Of a stretch of 64,000 nucleotides of DNA, positions 55,901 through 64,000 are shown in pieces (positions within the stretch are counted from its first letter, which is position 1; every line of letters starts with the position of its first letter). Source of the stretch: Ctenosaura bakeri (lineage: Eukaryota; Chordata; Lepidosauria; Squamata; Iguanidae); the NCBI GenBank assembly GCA_948474755.1, contig CAOLHI010000962.1, forward strand, positions 310,001 to 374,000. The letters run 5' to 3'. The translations under genes and the position numbers were made by a program. A model generated the notes under the pieces. It saw only the letters and a program-made list of their open reading frames with translations. It did not search any database and had not been told where the DNA came from.

Positions 55901-58705
55901 ATAACTGTACAAGAATGACAATGAACATTCTAAGTAAGTTGAGGGAAAGAGTCAGACTTGCACATCTCAGTTAGTGGCTCTCTGACCAAGGCCACTTCCA
56001 CACTAGACTGTTATAGTGCTATTATTCCACTTTCAACATCCTATGGGGGCCTCAAAGGCCTCTCCCTAAACTGCAAACCCCAGGATTCCATAGGATGTTG
56101 AAAGTAGAATAATAGTACTATAACAGTCTAGTGTGGAAATGGCCCAAGATGCACCATTCTCAATAAACTGCTTTCAGTTTCCTTCTTTTGAACCTTCAAC
56201 AGAACTTTGGGTTACTTTCTTTTTTTCCCTTTTTTCTTTTTTTTACAGAATTAAGAAGATCCTAGTGCCTATTGTACCAGACCCCCAAAATATATTTTCT
56301 AAATTGTTCAGTGATCACAACGGGGACTTCCAGGTAGTGCATCAAAGATATTTTTTCCCCTTGGAGGTCCTGGTTTTGGACTTTTCCTCACATATCTATT
56401 TTGATAAGTTTATTCTTCTGAAATATACATGCTTTCTTGTGCAGCACTGTAGATATTATGTTGAAGTGTTAGTATATACAGATTTATCTTGCCAGAAAAA
56501 ATAAAATAAGAAGTCAACAAATTTTGTTATATATTTGTATTTTAGTACATTGTGTAGGACTGGGATGATATATTACTAGCAAAGTGTCTTAAAGACTGAG
56601 CTGGAAATAAAGAAATCCCCATTTTAGATTTTGTCTTTATCAAGAACTCACTAGGTAAACTTAAGTTGAGACTAGATTATATGTTTAAGATGTATCTAGA
56701 AGCAGTGTCACTGACTGTAAATATATAGCATGTTTGTATTAAATTAAGGTTTCAATGTAAACTAGGTTTTTATGATATTGCAATTACTGTCATTGGCTGA
56801 AACACACATACCAGTTTACCATCTGACCTCCTTCAACTTTAGTAAATCAGTTCAGATCACTTTTGGGGGAAGAGAAATTATCCAAGCTTCTAAATAATTA
56901 CCATTTTAATAATGCAAATGTTGGAGGAATGGGTCTTTCCAACATCATGGAACAGTAGAAATAAAATAAAATAAAACTTAAATTGTCATGCAGCTTAGGC
57001 CAGTGGTGAGCTAATGTGATATAGTGGTTTGAATGTCAGACTCTGGGAGACCAGAGTTAAAATCTCTGCTCAGTCATGAAAGCCCACTAGGTAACCTTGG
57101 GCCAGTCACATTGTTTCTTTTAGTCTTAGAGGAGTCCCATACTACTGCAAATGCCACTCATCCACAACCCCTTTTGTACTTTTTTTGCTGTCCATATTGA
57201 AATGCATGTGGAGCAGGAGAGTTTTAGATCTTGGAATAAATCTTACTTGGAAAATCCTAAACTGGAGCATAGTTTGAGGAGGCAGTTTAATAATTGGAAG
57301 GGAAAATTTGGTCGTCTCTTAATTATTAATTTTATTCTCTTAGTGTTATATTTTTGTAATACAAAAGTACCATTTCACCGATACACTATAGCACATTAAC
57401 TTAATATTTTTTTTAAAAGGAGAGAAATAAGGAAGAGACATTTTTTAATCCAAATATCTCTCAAAATTAAAAAGGAAGCCATTAATGGTGGGAATAAAAT
57501 GTTGCAGGTGGTTGCAAGAATTGCCAAAAGAGAATTTGGGATAACAAAAAAAAAAAAAAAAAAGTTTGAGTATATTTATTAAAAAAAAAAAAAAGTAACA
57601 GCAGCAGTAAATACCACAGCATCCCAGCACATTTGCCTCATGTGGAGGAGCCCTTAGAAAATTCTAAATATCTTGAATCAGAATCCAAAAGTAATGGCTA
57701 CAACAGGTGACAGTACTTGTGATGAGTTGCTTTTCATATAACAATCTTACTGTAATCATTATGTTTAAAATGTAAAATAACAACTGGTAACATTGTTACT
57801 TTTTAAAAATAGTGCACCATATTTACATATTTACATATTTCCTTCAAGAACATCGGCTGGCATCCTGTTAGTGAGTCAGGATGGTGTAAGTCCAGCTGAC
57901 ACTATTGTAACCCACTTTTTTCTTTTCCTTCCTCACAAAAACCAAAATCTCTTAAGCCCATCTTTTCAGTTTTGCAGCTCCAAGAGTGTCTATTCCCAAG
58001 TTGATGGAAGGTGGGGCAAGCAGCAGTGTCCTGTCCATCTATTTTCCTTCAGCTGGACACACTGTGACATGACATATATCTGCTGTTCCCATCACTCTCC
58101 ATTGGCACAGAAATTGTGCTTTTGATTGATCAGATTGGCCCTGAGAGAGCTGTACTGACAGACATATCATAGCTGTGTGCCAGAACTTAACTGTTGTTTG
58201 GGGGTCATTTAGGAGAAATTTGGCTATTTTTAATTTTTAAAATTAACTATTCACAAATATTATTTAAAGAACTGGTTAGTAATTGGAGAATTAGTGAAAA
58301 ATTAGAAGTCAGACACAATTTTAAAAATGCTGAAGTATTATTGTTTTAAAAAATAATATTCCAATTGAGTTGCTTCCTGCAATCATATTGATTTACATTG
58401 ATAAGCCTTAATCTGATTTGGCACTAAATTTGCTTTCAGCAATTTTTGGCTCCCAGATATTGTTGGACTAGAACTGCCATTATCCTCACTGAATATGGAT
58501 TGAGTACATTGGGTATGCTAGGAAAGGCTGCACTAGTAAAAGAGCTGCTATTTAAAAATGATGAACTTCACATGTCTTTTTTCTTTTAAAGGAGTGGGTT
58601 TGCAAAACTGAGAATGTGTTGGCTGAAACAAAGTTGGAGTGTATAGAAGAGTGTATAACTGAGGAGAAGAGGACAGAGCTCCAAGAAAGCAAAGCAGAAG
58701 CATAG
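43807..58705 (+). CDS. CRLF2: Cytokine receptor-like factor 2 (TSLP receptor), seven of the expected exons
   Basis: CRLF2 is a single-pass type I cytokine receptor that binds TSLP together with the IL-7 receptor alpha chain and signals through JAK-STAT. Exons: 43807-43927, 47183-47349, 49276-49412, 52544-52691, 54089-54206, 56249-56333 and 58592-58705, all with AG/GT borders. Intron phases from upstream of the first listed exon are 1, 2, 1, 0, 1, 2, 0, and the joined frame stays open for 295 codons to TAG. The order is D1 fibronectin-like domain, D2 domain with a degenerate WSxWS (SSEWT), transmembrane helix, box 1 (VPIVPDP) and a short tail. Blocks such as LKPKPPENI, FQYKSRFDKDWQ, EKCYSFRFRLK and VPDPQNIF follow human CRLF2 as I recall it. 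The signal-peptide exon was not found. IL2RG is a weaker alternative because its box 1 region differs. Confidence 0.9.
44535..44790. repeat. Dispersed repeat shared with 16684-16950
   Basis: Second copy of the repeat in CRLF2 intron 2: gcatcagagtgcagtcaaga, tggcaac, gcctgcagcagtttg and a following ~120 bp in the same order. Confidence 0.5.
44959..44983 (+). repeat. (AAAAT)n microsatellite
   Basis: About five perfect AAAAT units in CRLF2 intron 2. Confidence 0.9.
45320..45803. mobile_element. Longer non-autonomous element with MITE-like ends, in CRLF2 intron 2
   Basis: Starts gccctttctgcac, ends cgtgcggaaagggcc, about 484 bp, richer in GC and CpG than the intron around it. The same terminal motif occurs at 38761-39324 and at 3482-3496. 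No recognised coding content. Confidence 0.6.
46369..46558. repeat. Palindromic MITE, family A, in CRLF2 intron 2
   Basis: Termini ggcctttctgcac and gtgtggaaaggtc; shares the special right-half text ggttgaaagtggaagaatag with the copy at 5924, so the two form a subfamily. Confidence 0.8.
46976..47025 (+). repeat. Tetranucleotide array (TTTA, CTTA, CATA)
   Basis: A run of related 4-bp units (ttta, ctta, cata) about 160 bp upstream of CRLF2 exon 3. Confidence 0.85.
47183..47349 (+). CDS. CRLF2: CRLF2 exon 3 (rest of D1)
   Basis: Acceptor caattgcag, donor AATTTT|gtaagt. It encodes LNEEELQQCPQYISDQGYN and TGCVFQAEEDADLVISIRD, with the D1 cysteine pair spaced as in human CRLF2 (QC...GC), an NGT sequon and the run into the D1-D2 linker. 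Confidence 0.9.
47433..47558. repeat. Palindromic MITE, family B, in CRLF2 intron 3
   Basis: Ends atgtcagtggggtgctg and cggtgccccactgacat are mirror images. Inner arms ttaaaggagcta and tagctcctttga also pair. Located about 85 bp after exon 3. Confidence 0.75.
48280..48360. repeat. 81-bp near-perfect hairpin in CRLF2 intron 3
   Basis: ctttttattctggcaggctt and aagcctgccaaaataaaaag mark the outer arms, continuing inwards with cagatataaaatc and gatttcatatttg. Arms are about 33 bases with a few mismatches. Confidence 0.75.
49276..49412 (+). CDS. CRLF2: CRLF2 exon 4 (linker and start of D2)
   Basis: Acceptor ctctaccag, donor TGGCAG|gtgagt. It encodes LKPKPPENITLQWVDDEVTA, then LEFQYKSRFDKDWQ. The LKP linker, the W core and the F.YKS.FD..WQ end are the strongest match to human CRLF2, and the exon ends after WQ in phase 0 as there. 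Confidence 0.92.
49757..49965 (+). mobile_element. 5S rRNA-derived SINE with Bov-B-like tail, in CRLF2 intron 4
   Basis: The head follows 5S rRNA: tctgatcttggaagctgagc, then ctggttagtatttggatggg, ataccagatcctgtaggct. These cover the internal pol III promoter (A box, intermediate element, C box). The tail contains gaaaaccctatgaaatctat and ataagttgaca, resembling the Bov-B/Sauria 3' end. It is not a functional 5S gene because it is diverged and lacks the 5' third. Confidence 0.8.
50292..50640. repeat. Partial MITE-like element, in CRLF2 intron 4
   Basis: The left end ggccatttccgcactagac is the family A terminus, but the following sequence is not the usual palindrome. A possible right portion near 50573-50600 has gtgcactataacactaac. 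Borders are uncertain. Confidence 0.4.
50901..51080. repeat. Palindromic MITE, family B, in CRLF2 intron 4
   Basis: Arms aatccactctagtttttagt with ctgaattttaaagg, and gactaaattccagagtgcat with tcactgccccactgacct at the right end. Confidence 0.65.
52544..52691 (+). CDS. CRLF2: CRLF2 exon 5 (rest of D2 and WSxWS region)
   Basis: Acceptor ctattcag, donor TCTGTAG|gtaaaa. It encodes DPEKCYSFRFRLKFCYGDY, then SSEWTPETLW. SSEWT stands where the WSxWS box lies; it is degenerate in human CRLF2 too (SDWSE). Confidence 0.9.
54089..54206 (+). CDS. CRLF2: CRLF2 exon 6 (transmembrane helix)
   Basis: Acceptor attctcttgag (a less usual -GAG), donor AAACAG|gtaagg. It encodes a short stalk (DSCATDVSEPQSN), then a hydrophobic helix of about 22 residues (VIILFILVMAGLLIVF and on) and basic residues CRVNR at the cytoplasmic side. 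Confidence 0.9.
54704..54954 (+). repeat. Tandem duplication, two copies of about 125 bp, in CRLF2 intron 6
   Basis: Unit 1 is 54704-54829 and unit 2 is 54830-54954; both begin aattcattttgtccagtgaa/c and end gtttcatatgag. They differ only around ttttcctc against tttcccc. It is non-coding; open frames crossing it are chance. Confidence 0.9.
55990..56144. repeat. Palindromic MITE, family A, with CAA target duplication, in CRLF2 intron 6
   Basis: Flanked by CAA at 55987-55989 and 56145-56147. Arms ctgttatagtgctattattc and gaataatagtactataacag. It ends only about 100 bp before exon 7. Confidence 0.85.
56249..56333 (+). CDS. CRLF2: CRLF2 exon 7 (box 1)
   Basis: Acceptor tttttttacag, donor TTCCAG|gtagtg. 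It encodes IKKILVPIVPDPQNIFSKLF and SDHNGDFQ. The proline-rich VPIVPDP is the JAK-binding box 1, and the whole exon matches human CRLF2 in length and pattern. Confidence 0.92.
57000..57135 (+). mobile_element. tRNA-derived Sauria-type SINE, 3'-truncated, in CRLF2 intron 7
   Basis: Head tgatatagtggtttgaatg, box-B-like ccagagttaaaatctc, then ctaggtaaccttgggccagt. The Bov-B-like tail is missing. Confidence 0.65.
57544..57594 (+). repeat. Two poly-A runs
   Basis: Runs of about 18 and 14 A separated by tttgagtatatttatt-like sequence, probably tails of old retrocopies. Confidence 0.85.
58592..58705 (+). CDS. CRLF2: CRLF2 exon 8 (short cytoplasmic tail, stop)
   Basis: Acceptor ctttttctttt then aaag. 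It encodes EWVCKTENVLAETKLECIEE and CITEEKRTELQESKAEA, then TAG at 58703-58705. EW at the start continues the human FQEW. The tail after the membrane is about 70 residues, without any tyrosine; the human tail is markedly longer and ends with a tyrosine-containing motif. The stop sits directly on a donor-like TAG|gtacag. Confidence 0.8.
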   Translation, partial: EWVCKTENVLAETKLECIEECITEEKRTELQESKAEA

Positions 58706-59274
58706 GTACAGTTTTTATGAAATATCACGTATGAATCACGTAGGAAAAGAGAGAGATTGAGAGACTTTAATTTCTTATTTCCCATTTCCAAGCAACCTTT
58801 TAAAATTGGAAATCTAAATTTATGAACTGAAGATAAATGCCGTTTGTCAAGACTTCATGATGCAAGTGAAATAGCATTGGTATGTCAACAAGCAAGGGGT
58901 AGAGAATAAGAGCAACAACCCTATAAATGAAAGTTACAGAATTTGGGACTTTTTAGAGAGTTAATTAAAAAAATGAGTAAGGGGAACATGAAATGTTGGT
59001 GGTATATTGAATTAGGTATTGTATGGAGAAGCAGCTACATAGAAGTTTTTATTTTCTCTTATAATATAGGAACTGTAGATTATCCAGTGAAAGTTAATGG
59101 TGAAGGATTCAGGATTACAGATTACAGGAAGTACTTTTCCACTTCTCACATGTTTATAACTTGAATAAGGATTGTAAGATGAAGGAGCAGTTGTGAATGC
59201 TTCTTCCACCATATAGATGTTCTTCAGCATGAACTGGTCTGTCTGCAGTTTGCACAGTTCTCCCTCCCCAACTC

Positions 59275-59458
59275 AAAAAAGTGATGTAGTGGTTTGAGCA
59301 TTGAACTATGACCCTGGAAACCATGGTTCACTTCCCCACTTGGCCATGGAAATCCACTGGGTGCATCACACATTCTCAGCCCCAGAAAACCCTGTGATAG
59401 CTTCACCTTAGGGTTGCCATAAGTCAGGAATGACTTGAAGGCATATAACAACAACAAA
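59275..59458 (+). mobile_element. tRNA-derived Sauria-type SINE, plus strand
   Basis: tgatgtagtggtttgagcat as box A region, catggttcacttccc as box B region, ctcagccccagaaaaccctg in the middle, then gacttgaaggcatataacaa and CAACAA units at the tail. A complete copy 570 bp after the CRLF2 stop. Confidence 0.85.
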
Positions 59459-59873
59459 GAAAATTTCATATGAAAGCCTCCCTGCAACCAAATTCAATTC
59501 TTGATAAGGATAAAGGTCCATCAGCATAGTAATGGCATGCTGGGCTACATTCTGGTGGTCATTCTATGCCATTTAAGGGGCTTTTCCAGGGGCAATTCTG
59601 GATCATGGTAAAGAGGAAGCTGTGCCTGCATGCTAGACTGACCTTTAAGACAGGCAGCTGCACTGTGGGTGAATAAGGAACTGCATACACAAGTGGGCAC
59701 TGGATACCTCCTTCTGCAAGTGGAAAATCTATGCAATTACAGTGCAGCCTGACATTATGCTGGTATAATGCTTCCATAGGATTCTTGGTGGAAACTCCAA
59801 CTCCCAGAACTAAGTAAGCATAGGATAAAATCAAATACTCACTGATGTCTTAAAATATATTACTTTTCTGCAG

Positions 59874-60086
59874 TTTTCTTACAGTAGGAGTCAAACAGCT
59901 GCAATTTGCCTAAAGGAATCCAGTGCAGAAGGGAACTTCACAATCAACATGACTGCTGATGGAAACAACGGATCATTTCCTCCATTACAGTCAACCGGTT
60001 TTGCTCATAGGTCTCTTTCTGTCCTCTTCCTACTGTGTTGCCTATGCCATTTCTTCAGATTATGTATGGAAGACAACATGATTTAA
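59874..60086 (+). other. Exon-like open frame downstream of CRLF2
   Basis: Follows acttttctgcag. Open for 70 codons to TAA in phase 0: FSYSRSQTAAICLKESSAEG, NFTINMTADGNNGSF, later a hydrophobic run (LSVLFLLCCLCHFF). It could be the 3' untranslated continuation of CRLF2, a lost tail exon, or chance. I do not recognise the sequence. Confidence 0.2.
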
Positions 60087-63000
60087 GCAGAAGTAAGAAG
60101 TGTAGTTGTAGTAGCATTAAATAATTTGTTAGGTAAGCATTCACAGTATTCTATTACATTCTAGAGTATTTTAGATTATACTCTTGCATGCCATTACAAA
60201 TGCTCTAAAAGAAATAGCTAATCAAAGAGGCTTGCTGGTAGGTTCTTTGTGACTTATTCTGAAGCTACCATACTGTTTTCAGAAGGATAAAACTCTGATA
60301 TTCTATCCTTTACTAGTCCATCAACAAAACAAAACAAAAACCTAACCCAAACAAAACAAAACAAAAAACCAGAGAGGAACAGAAACTGTATCCACACCAG
60401 AATATCATAAGGAAGACATGATGTGAAGCTGTCTTCTTCTTTCTACATGCCTATACTAAAGCATGTGATATTTATACAGAGTACATGTTAAACAGATATG
60501 TTTTAGGAATGGATAAGACTATGTGGTACCTTTCTATATTCTTCTCTTCCAAGTTTATTTCAAAATCATTCAGGTCTGGACTGGGTGGAATGCTGAAAAA
60601 AATTTCCCCTTCCTCATTCACCCCACCCCCAGCACTGGGAACTCTGCCCTGTCTGTAAGATCTAATTGGTACCTACTACAGGGCTGCCCATAATAACGAA
60701 CTCAAACATCTGGAAGACAAGATGGCTGCTCACTCTGTGGTAGGAATGTAATTCTTCACAGTGTTCCTTCACGAAGGCAGTAACTAGTAGTATCACTAAT
60801 TTTCTTTTTGTTGTGAGAAAATATTTAAAAAACCATGCAGTTTTTGAAGATTATTCCCAATTGAGGGTTTATTCTGTTTTCCACAAAAACCAGCATTTAC
60901 TGTGCAGAAAACAGCACTTTTTGCACAGAAAAAGTTCAATGCAGAAATAGTATTTCCAGCACAGGAAATTGTGTTTTGTATGCAAATGAACGCTGTGCAA
61001 ATTTTATGGAGAATAAATCCTCAATTATAGCATTTTCTGGGCAGGAAATATTTCTGCATTAAAATATTAGTAAATAACTGTTTTATGTGCAGAAAATGCT
61101 GTTTGCTGCACAAAAAACACATGCAAATTTTGCTCAAAATGAGTCCCGAACTGCAAAGATTCTTGTCAGTCTGGGATTCTTTTCATTAGGGTTTCTCAGC
61201 ACATACAAAACATGTTTTTGACCATTTTTCAAATATTTTTGAATATCTTTCCCATCCTTACTCTGTGGATTTAATGAGCAAGGCCTTTTAACAACATGAG
61301 AAAACAACACTAGGCTATGTATTATGATCACATTTACAACATCCACTGCATGCATTCAGACAGCACAATGCAAACACTTTCTACATCTAATGTTAATTAG
61401 CCCACACTTATTTCTTTAAGTTCTCCTAAGTGAGCAAGACTCTTCAGCCAGGCACACATTAGATTTCCTGGTATCCTTTGTAGCCTACCCTAGAAGAATT
61501 GTTACCTGTAAGAATTGTGGTAAACCTTATCTGGGGATGCTCACTCTGTCTCATATGGATGCTGTCTACTCTTTCATATGGCAGGAGAAACTATCCTTTC
61601 CTCTTAAATATAATTTTCAGTTTAGAAAAATTGATTTTGAGCTCCCGTTTTTTGCCCTGAAATGCACATTCCTGGAAAGCTTATGATTTCCAACTTTGTT
61701 CTTTTATTTAAAAATACTTGGACAACAAAGTTAGGAAAATTTATTTGTTTTCTATTTCTTGATTTTGATTTGAAATGGACTTTTGACTATTGAGACTGAA
61801 CAACGGATGCAAGTTTTCCATCTCCTCTTCTTCTCATCATCACAAAGCAAAGAAAGTAATTGTAACCTTAAGTCCATTACTTTGTTTCTTTTCTGAAAGC
61901 CTAATATAATGTTATATTCTGATAGCCTAATAAACTTTGTATTCAACTGTTTTTATTCTCTAGTTGGAATCCAAGTATCCTTCTAATTTGCATGTATCTA
62001 AAGGGTTTATTAATGAAGAAAGAAGATTAGGGCCTATTTTTGTCATTGTTGTTGTTATCATCCCACATTTCCCCAGTCTGGCAAACAAAAGTTTCACAAA
62101 ATAGAAGTTTTGATAGAATTAAAACCAGTGACAAACACAACCATTAAAAAGGAAAACAACAAATATAGATAATATAGCATACTATCAAATGCCCTTTCCC
62201 CCTCAGCAATTAGTCCTCAAAGGAAACAAAAGTTGTTGAAACAAAAAAGTCTTCGTTTGCCTGTGGGAAGATAGAAGGAGGGTACCGTTTGGACTGATTT
62301 TGGGGTGCCTCAAACCTCCCAAAAGCACCTAAGCCAAAAGTTTGCCTTCCTGAACTCTCCTACCCTCCTACCTTCCCAAAATTCCCCAAAACCCTCCTAA
62401 TTCCCCAAAAAGTTTGGAAAAATAAAGTGGGGAGAATGGTCAAAACAGCAGCTGAAAGTGACATTACATTACTTTGGTGTACTGAAATGTGCTGCTGTGG
62501 CCCAGAAGGCAAGTGCAGGAAAGAAAAATAGATCCTGCCACATTTGTCTTTGCCCACCCCTGCACTACAGTAGGAACAAGGGACCAAATCCAGCTCAAGA
62601 CACTACAGGTTTTGTCCCTGCACCGTGGTTTTGATCCAGTTTAGGTCCCCATGAATGAATATATACTGGCAATAATTCTCTGGCATCTTAGACCAAAATC
62701 TTTTCAAGTCTGCCTGAAGACCTCCTGCTACCACAAGTGCTGAATGATATTCATGTATTCACTCACATGTTCATCCTGTGCATATTGGATCTTTGAAATG
62801 TTTGGTATCCTCTAACGGCAGAATCACAGATTCACAGAAAATGAGAAAGCATTTCTTTTATAGAAAAGACATAGGCTATTATAACTTTGTTGTTGATTCA
62901 TCAGATACAGATATCGGTATATATCTAAACAATTATACAATGTAGCTATCCAACAAAGTTATAAAGTCTTTTTGCATATTATCACATGTCAAACAATCCC

Positions 63001-63210
63001 TTCTGCTGTTATGCATATGGAATTAGCTACACATTGTCTGATTCAGTAAGCTCTTATATTCTCATGGCATGGGGTAAATTCCTTGCATGCATAAAAAAAT
63101 ATGTCCAGATAGGCCTGATTTAGTGATAATGTCTAAGAAAAAAAGAGGGTAAGAACGATACAGGAATCTGGACTCAATAAGGTCCACTATATTAGCCCTC
63201 ATATTTGTTC
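60087..63210. other. Non-coding downstream region
   Basis: Includes an AAAAC-rich stretch (60320-60370), a segment with repeated tgcagaaa/gcacaga motifs (60890-61130), and otherwise unique AT-rich DNA. No exon found. Confidence 0.45.
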
Positions 63211-63214
63211 TCTA

Positions 63215-63300
63215 GTTGCCTTTTTGCATTACTGATGTTGATGAAACTTACCTGGACATATATGTACAGCTCAGGAAATTACTCGATCCATTTCAGGAAG
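63215..63300 (+). other. Exon-like segment of unknown identity
   Basis: Acceptor-like catatttgttctctag and donor-like CAGGAAG|gtcagt border a segment open in two frames (CITDVDETYLDIYVQLRKLL in one). I cannot match either to a family. Possible start of a gene beyond the window, or chance. Confidence 0.15.
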
Positions 63301-63649
63301 GTCAGTCTAGTTCATGAAAGATTATGCTATAATAAAATTATTAGTCTTTAATGTGTCACAAAAGTCTGTTTACAAATTACATTTCCCCAAGATATCCAAG
63401 CTGAGTAAAGTCAGAAAAGAAATTTGTAGTGTGCAAGAGAAAACTTTGTTGGCGACGTGTACAATGCATCTCTAGAAGGCCATGTGAACTTCTAGGTAAG
63501 GTAGATTTACCACTAGAAGCACTTCTGTTTCATTGAACAAAAGATGGTTTTACTCCTGCAATGTCCTGCTCAATAGTAAATTGGTAATAGTTCAGTTCCA
63601 TTTATGACTCATTAGCTAACTAGACCATTTGTATGCACAACTACCAAAA

Positions 63650-63696
63650 GGAGGAGGAGGAGGAGGAGGAGGAGGAGGAGGAGGAGGAGGAGGAGG
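63650..63696 (+). repeat. (GGA)n microsatellite
   Basis: Fifteen or more uninterrupted GGA units; a purine-only strand that could form a triplex. Confidence 0.95.
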
Positions 63697-64000
63697 GGAT
63701 CCGAAGCAGAATTTGGGATTAGATAGGGATGAGGGATACTCACTGAAACAAATGCTGAAGGCAGCTCAGGCAGTTATTGCATACAGATGGAAAGATGAAT
63801 GAAAATGGAAGGTGGATAGACTGCAGTATTATATTTCAGAATATACTTTTTTTAAAAAAAATTCATAAAACATTAGAAAGAAAAATGGGATATATGGGTC
63901 AGTTGCAATTGGCTAAGGAGGTAATTGGTAATTGACTGAGGAGGTAAAACAAACTCATAGAAACAATTAAAGAAAGGAAAGGTACAAAATTATAACAGAT

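Noticed and set aside
59275..59360. tRNA gene
   Set aside because: Box A and box B-like words belong to the SINE head; a cloverleaf is not kept and a SINE body follows.
1..64000. CRISPR array, operons or bacterial genes
   Set aside because: No spaced direct repeats or prokaryotic gene organisation; all repeats are explained by eukaryotic mobile elements or microsatellites.

Overview
The window looks like squamate reptile (lizard or snake) nuclear DNA. Support comes from a vertebrate gene with GT-AG introns, CR1 and Bov-B/RTE LINEs, L1- and L2-like fragments, tRNA-derived Sauria-type SINEs, one 5S rRNA-derived SINE with a Bov-B-like tail, many palindromic MITEs and long tetranucleotide arrays. 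The DNA is AT-rich except for the first 3.5 kb, which is GC- and CpG-rich. There are no bacterial features. Species cannot be fixed from the sequence alone.

Layout. 1-3496: right part of a GC-rich element, probably PIF/Harbinger-like, carrying two divergent Myb/SANT-like genes. The plus-strand gene is intact (two exons); the minus-strand gene has a frameshift. Its right end resembles the termini of MITEs found through the window. 3497-9620: microsatellites, an L1 fragment with a 21-bp target duplication, a solo LTR, a MITE, a 5'-truncated CR1, a short A-tailed retrocopy and an L2-like tail. 9620-18400: mostly non-coding, with MITEs, one SINE and a Penelope-like remnant. 18411-24260: one decayed, nearly full-length Bov-B (minus strand) broken by three solo LTRs. 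24260-31300: unique DNA, a SINE split by a solo LTR, a MITE and L2-like sequence. 31304-34025: a second CR1 (minus strand) interrupted by a solo LTR whose 3' part is a near-perfect 59-bp-arm hairpin. 34030-43800: a Bov-B tail, MITEs, SINEs and otherwise unique sequence.

43807-58705 (plus strand) holds the one confidently identified host gene: seven exons of CRLF2, the TSLP receptor, a type I cytokine receptor. The exons join in frame with matching phases and encode the mature ectodomain, transmembrane helix, box 1 and a short cytoplasmic tail. The signal-peptide exon was not found; it should lie upstream, possibly within the window. The tail stops early compared with the human protein as I remember it and contains no tyrosine. 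Introns hold MITEs, SINEs and a 125-bp tandem duplication but no recognisable LINE. 58706-64000 has no confident gene; two exon-like stretches are flagged.

The most notable points are the squamate TSLP receptor with its reduced tail, the possible link between the Myb/SANT-bearing element and the local MITEs, the hairpin LTR, and the nested insertion history inside the Bov-B copy.
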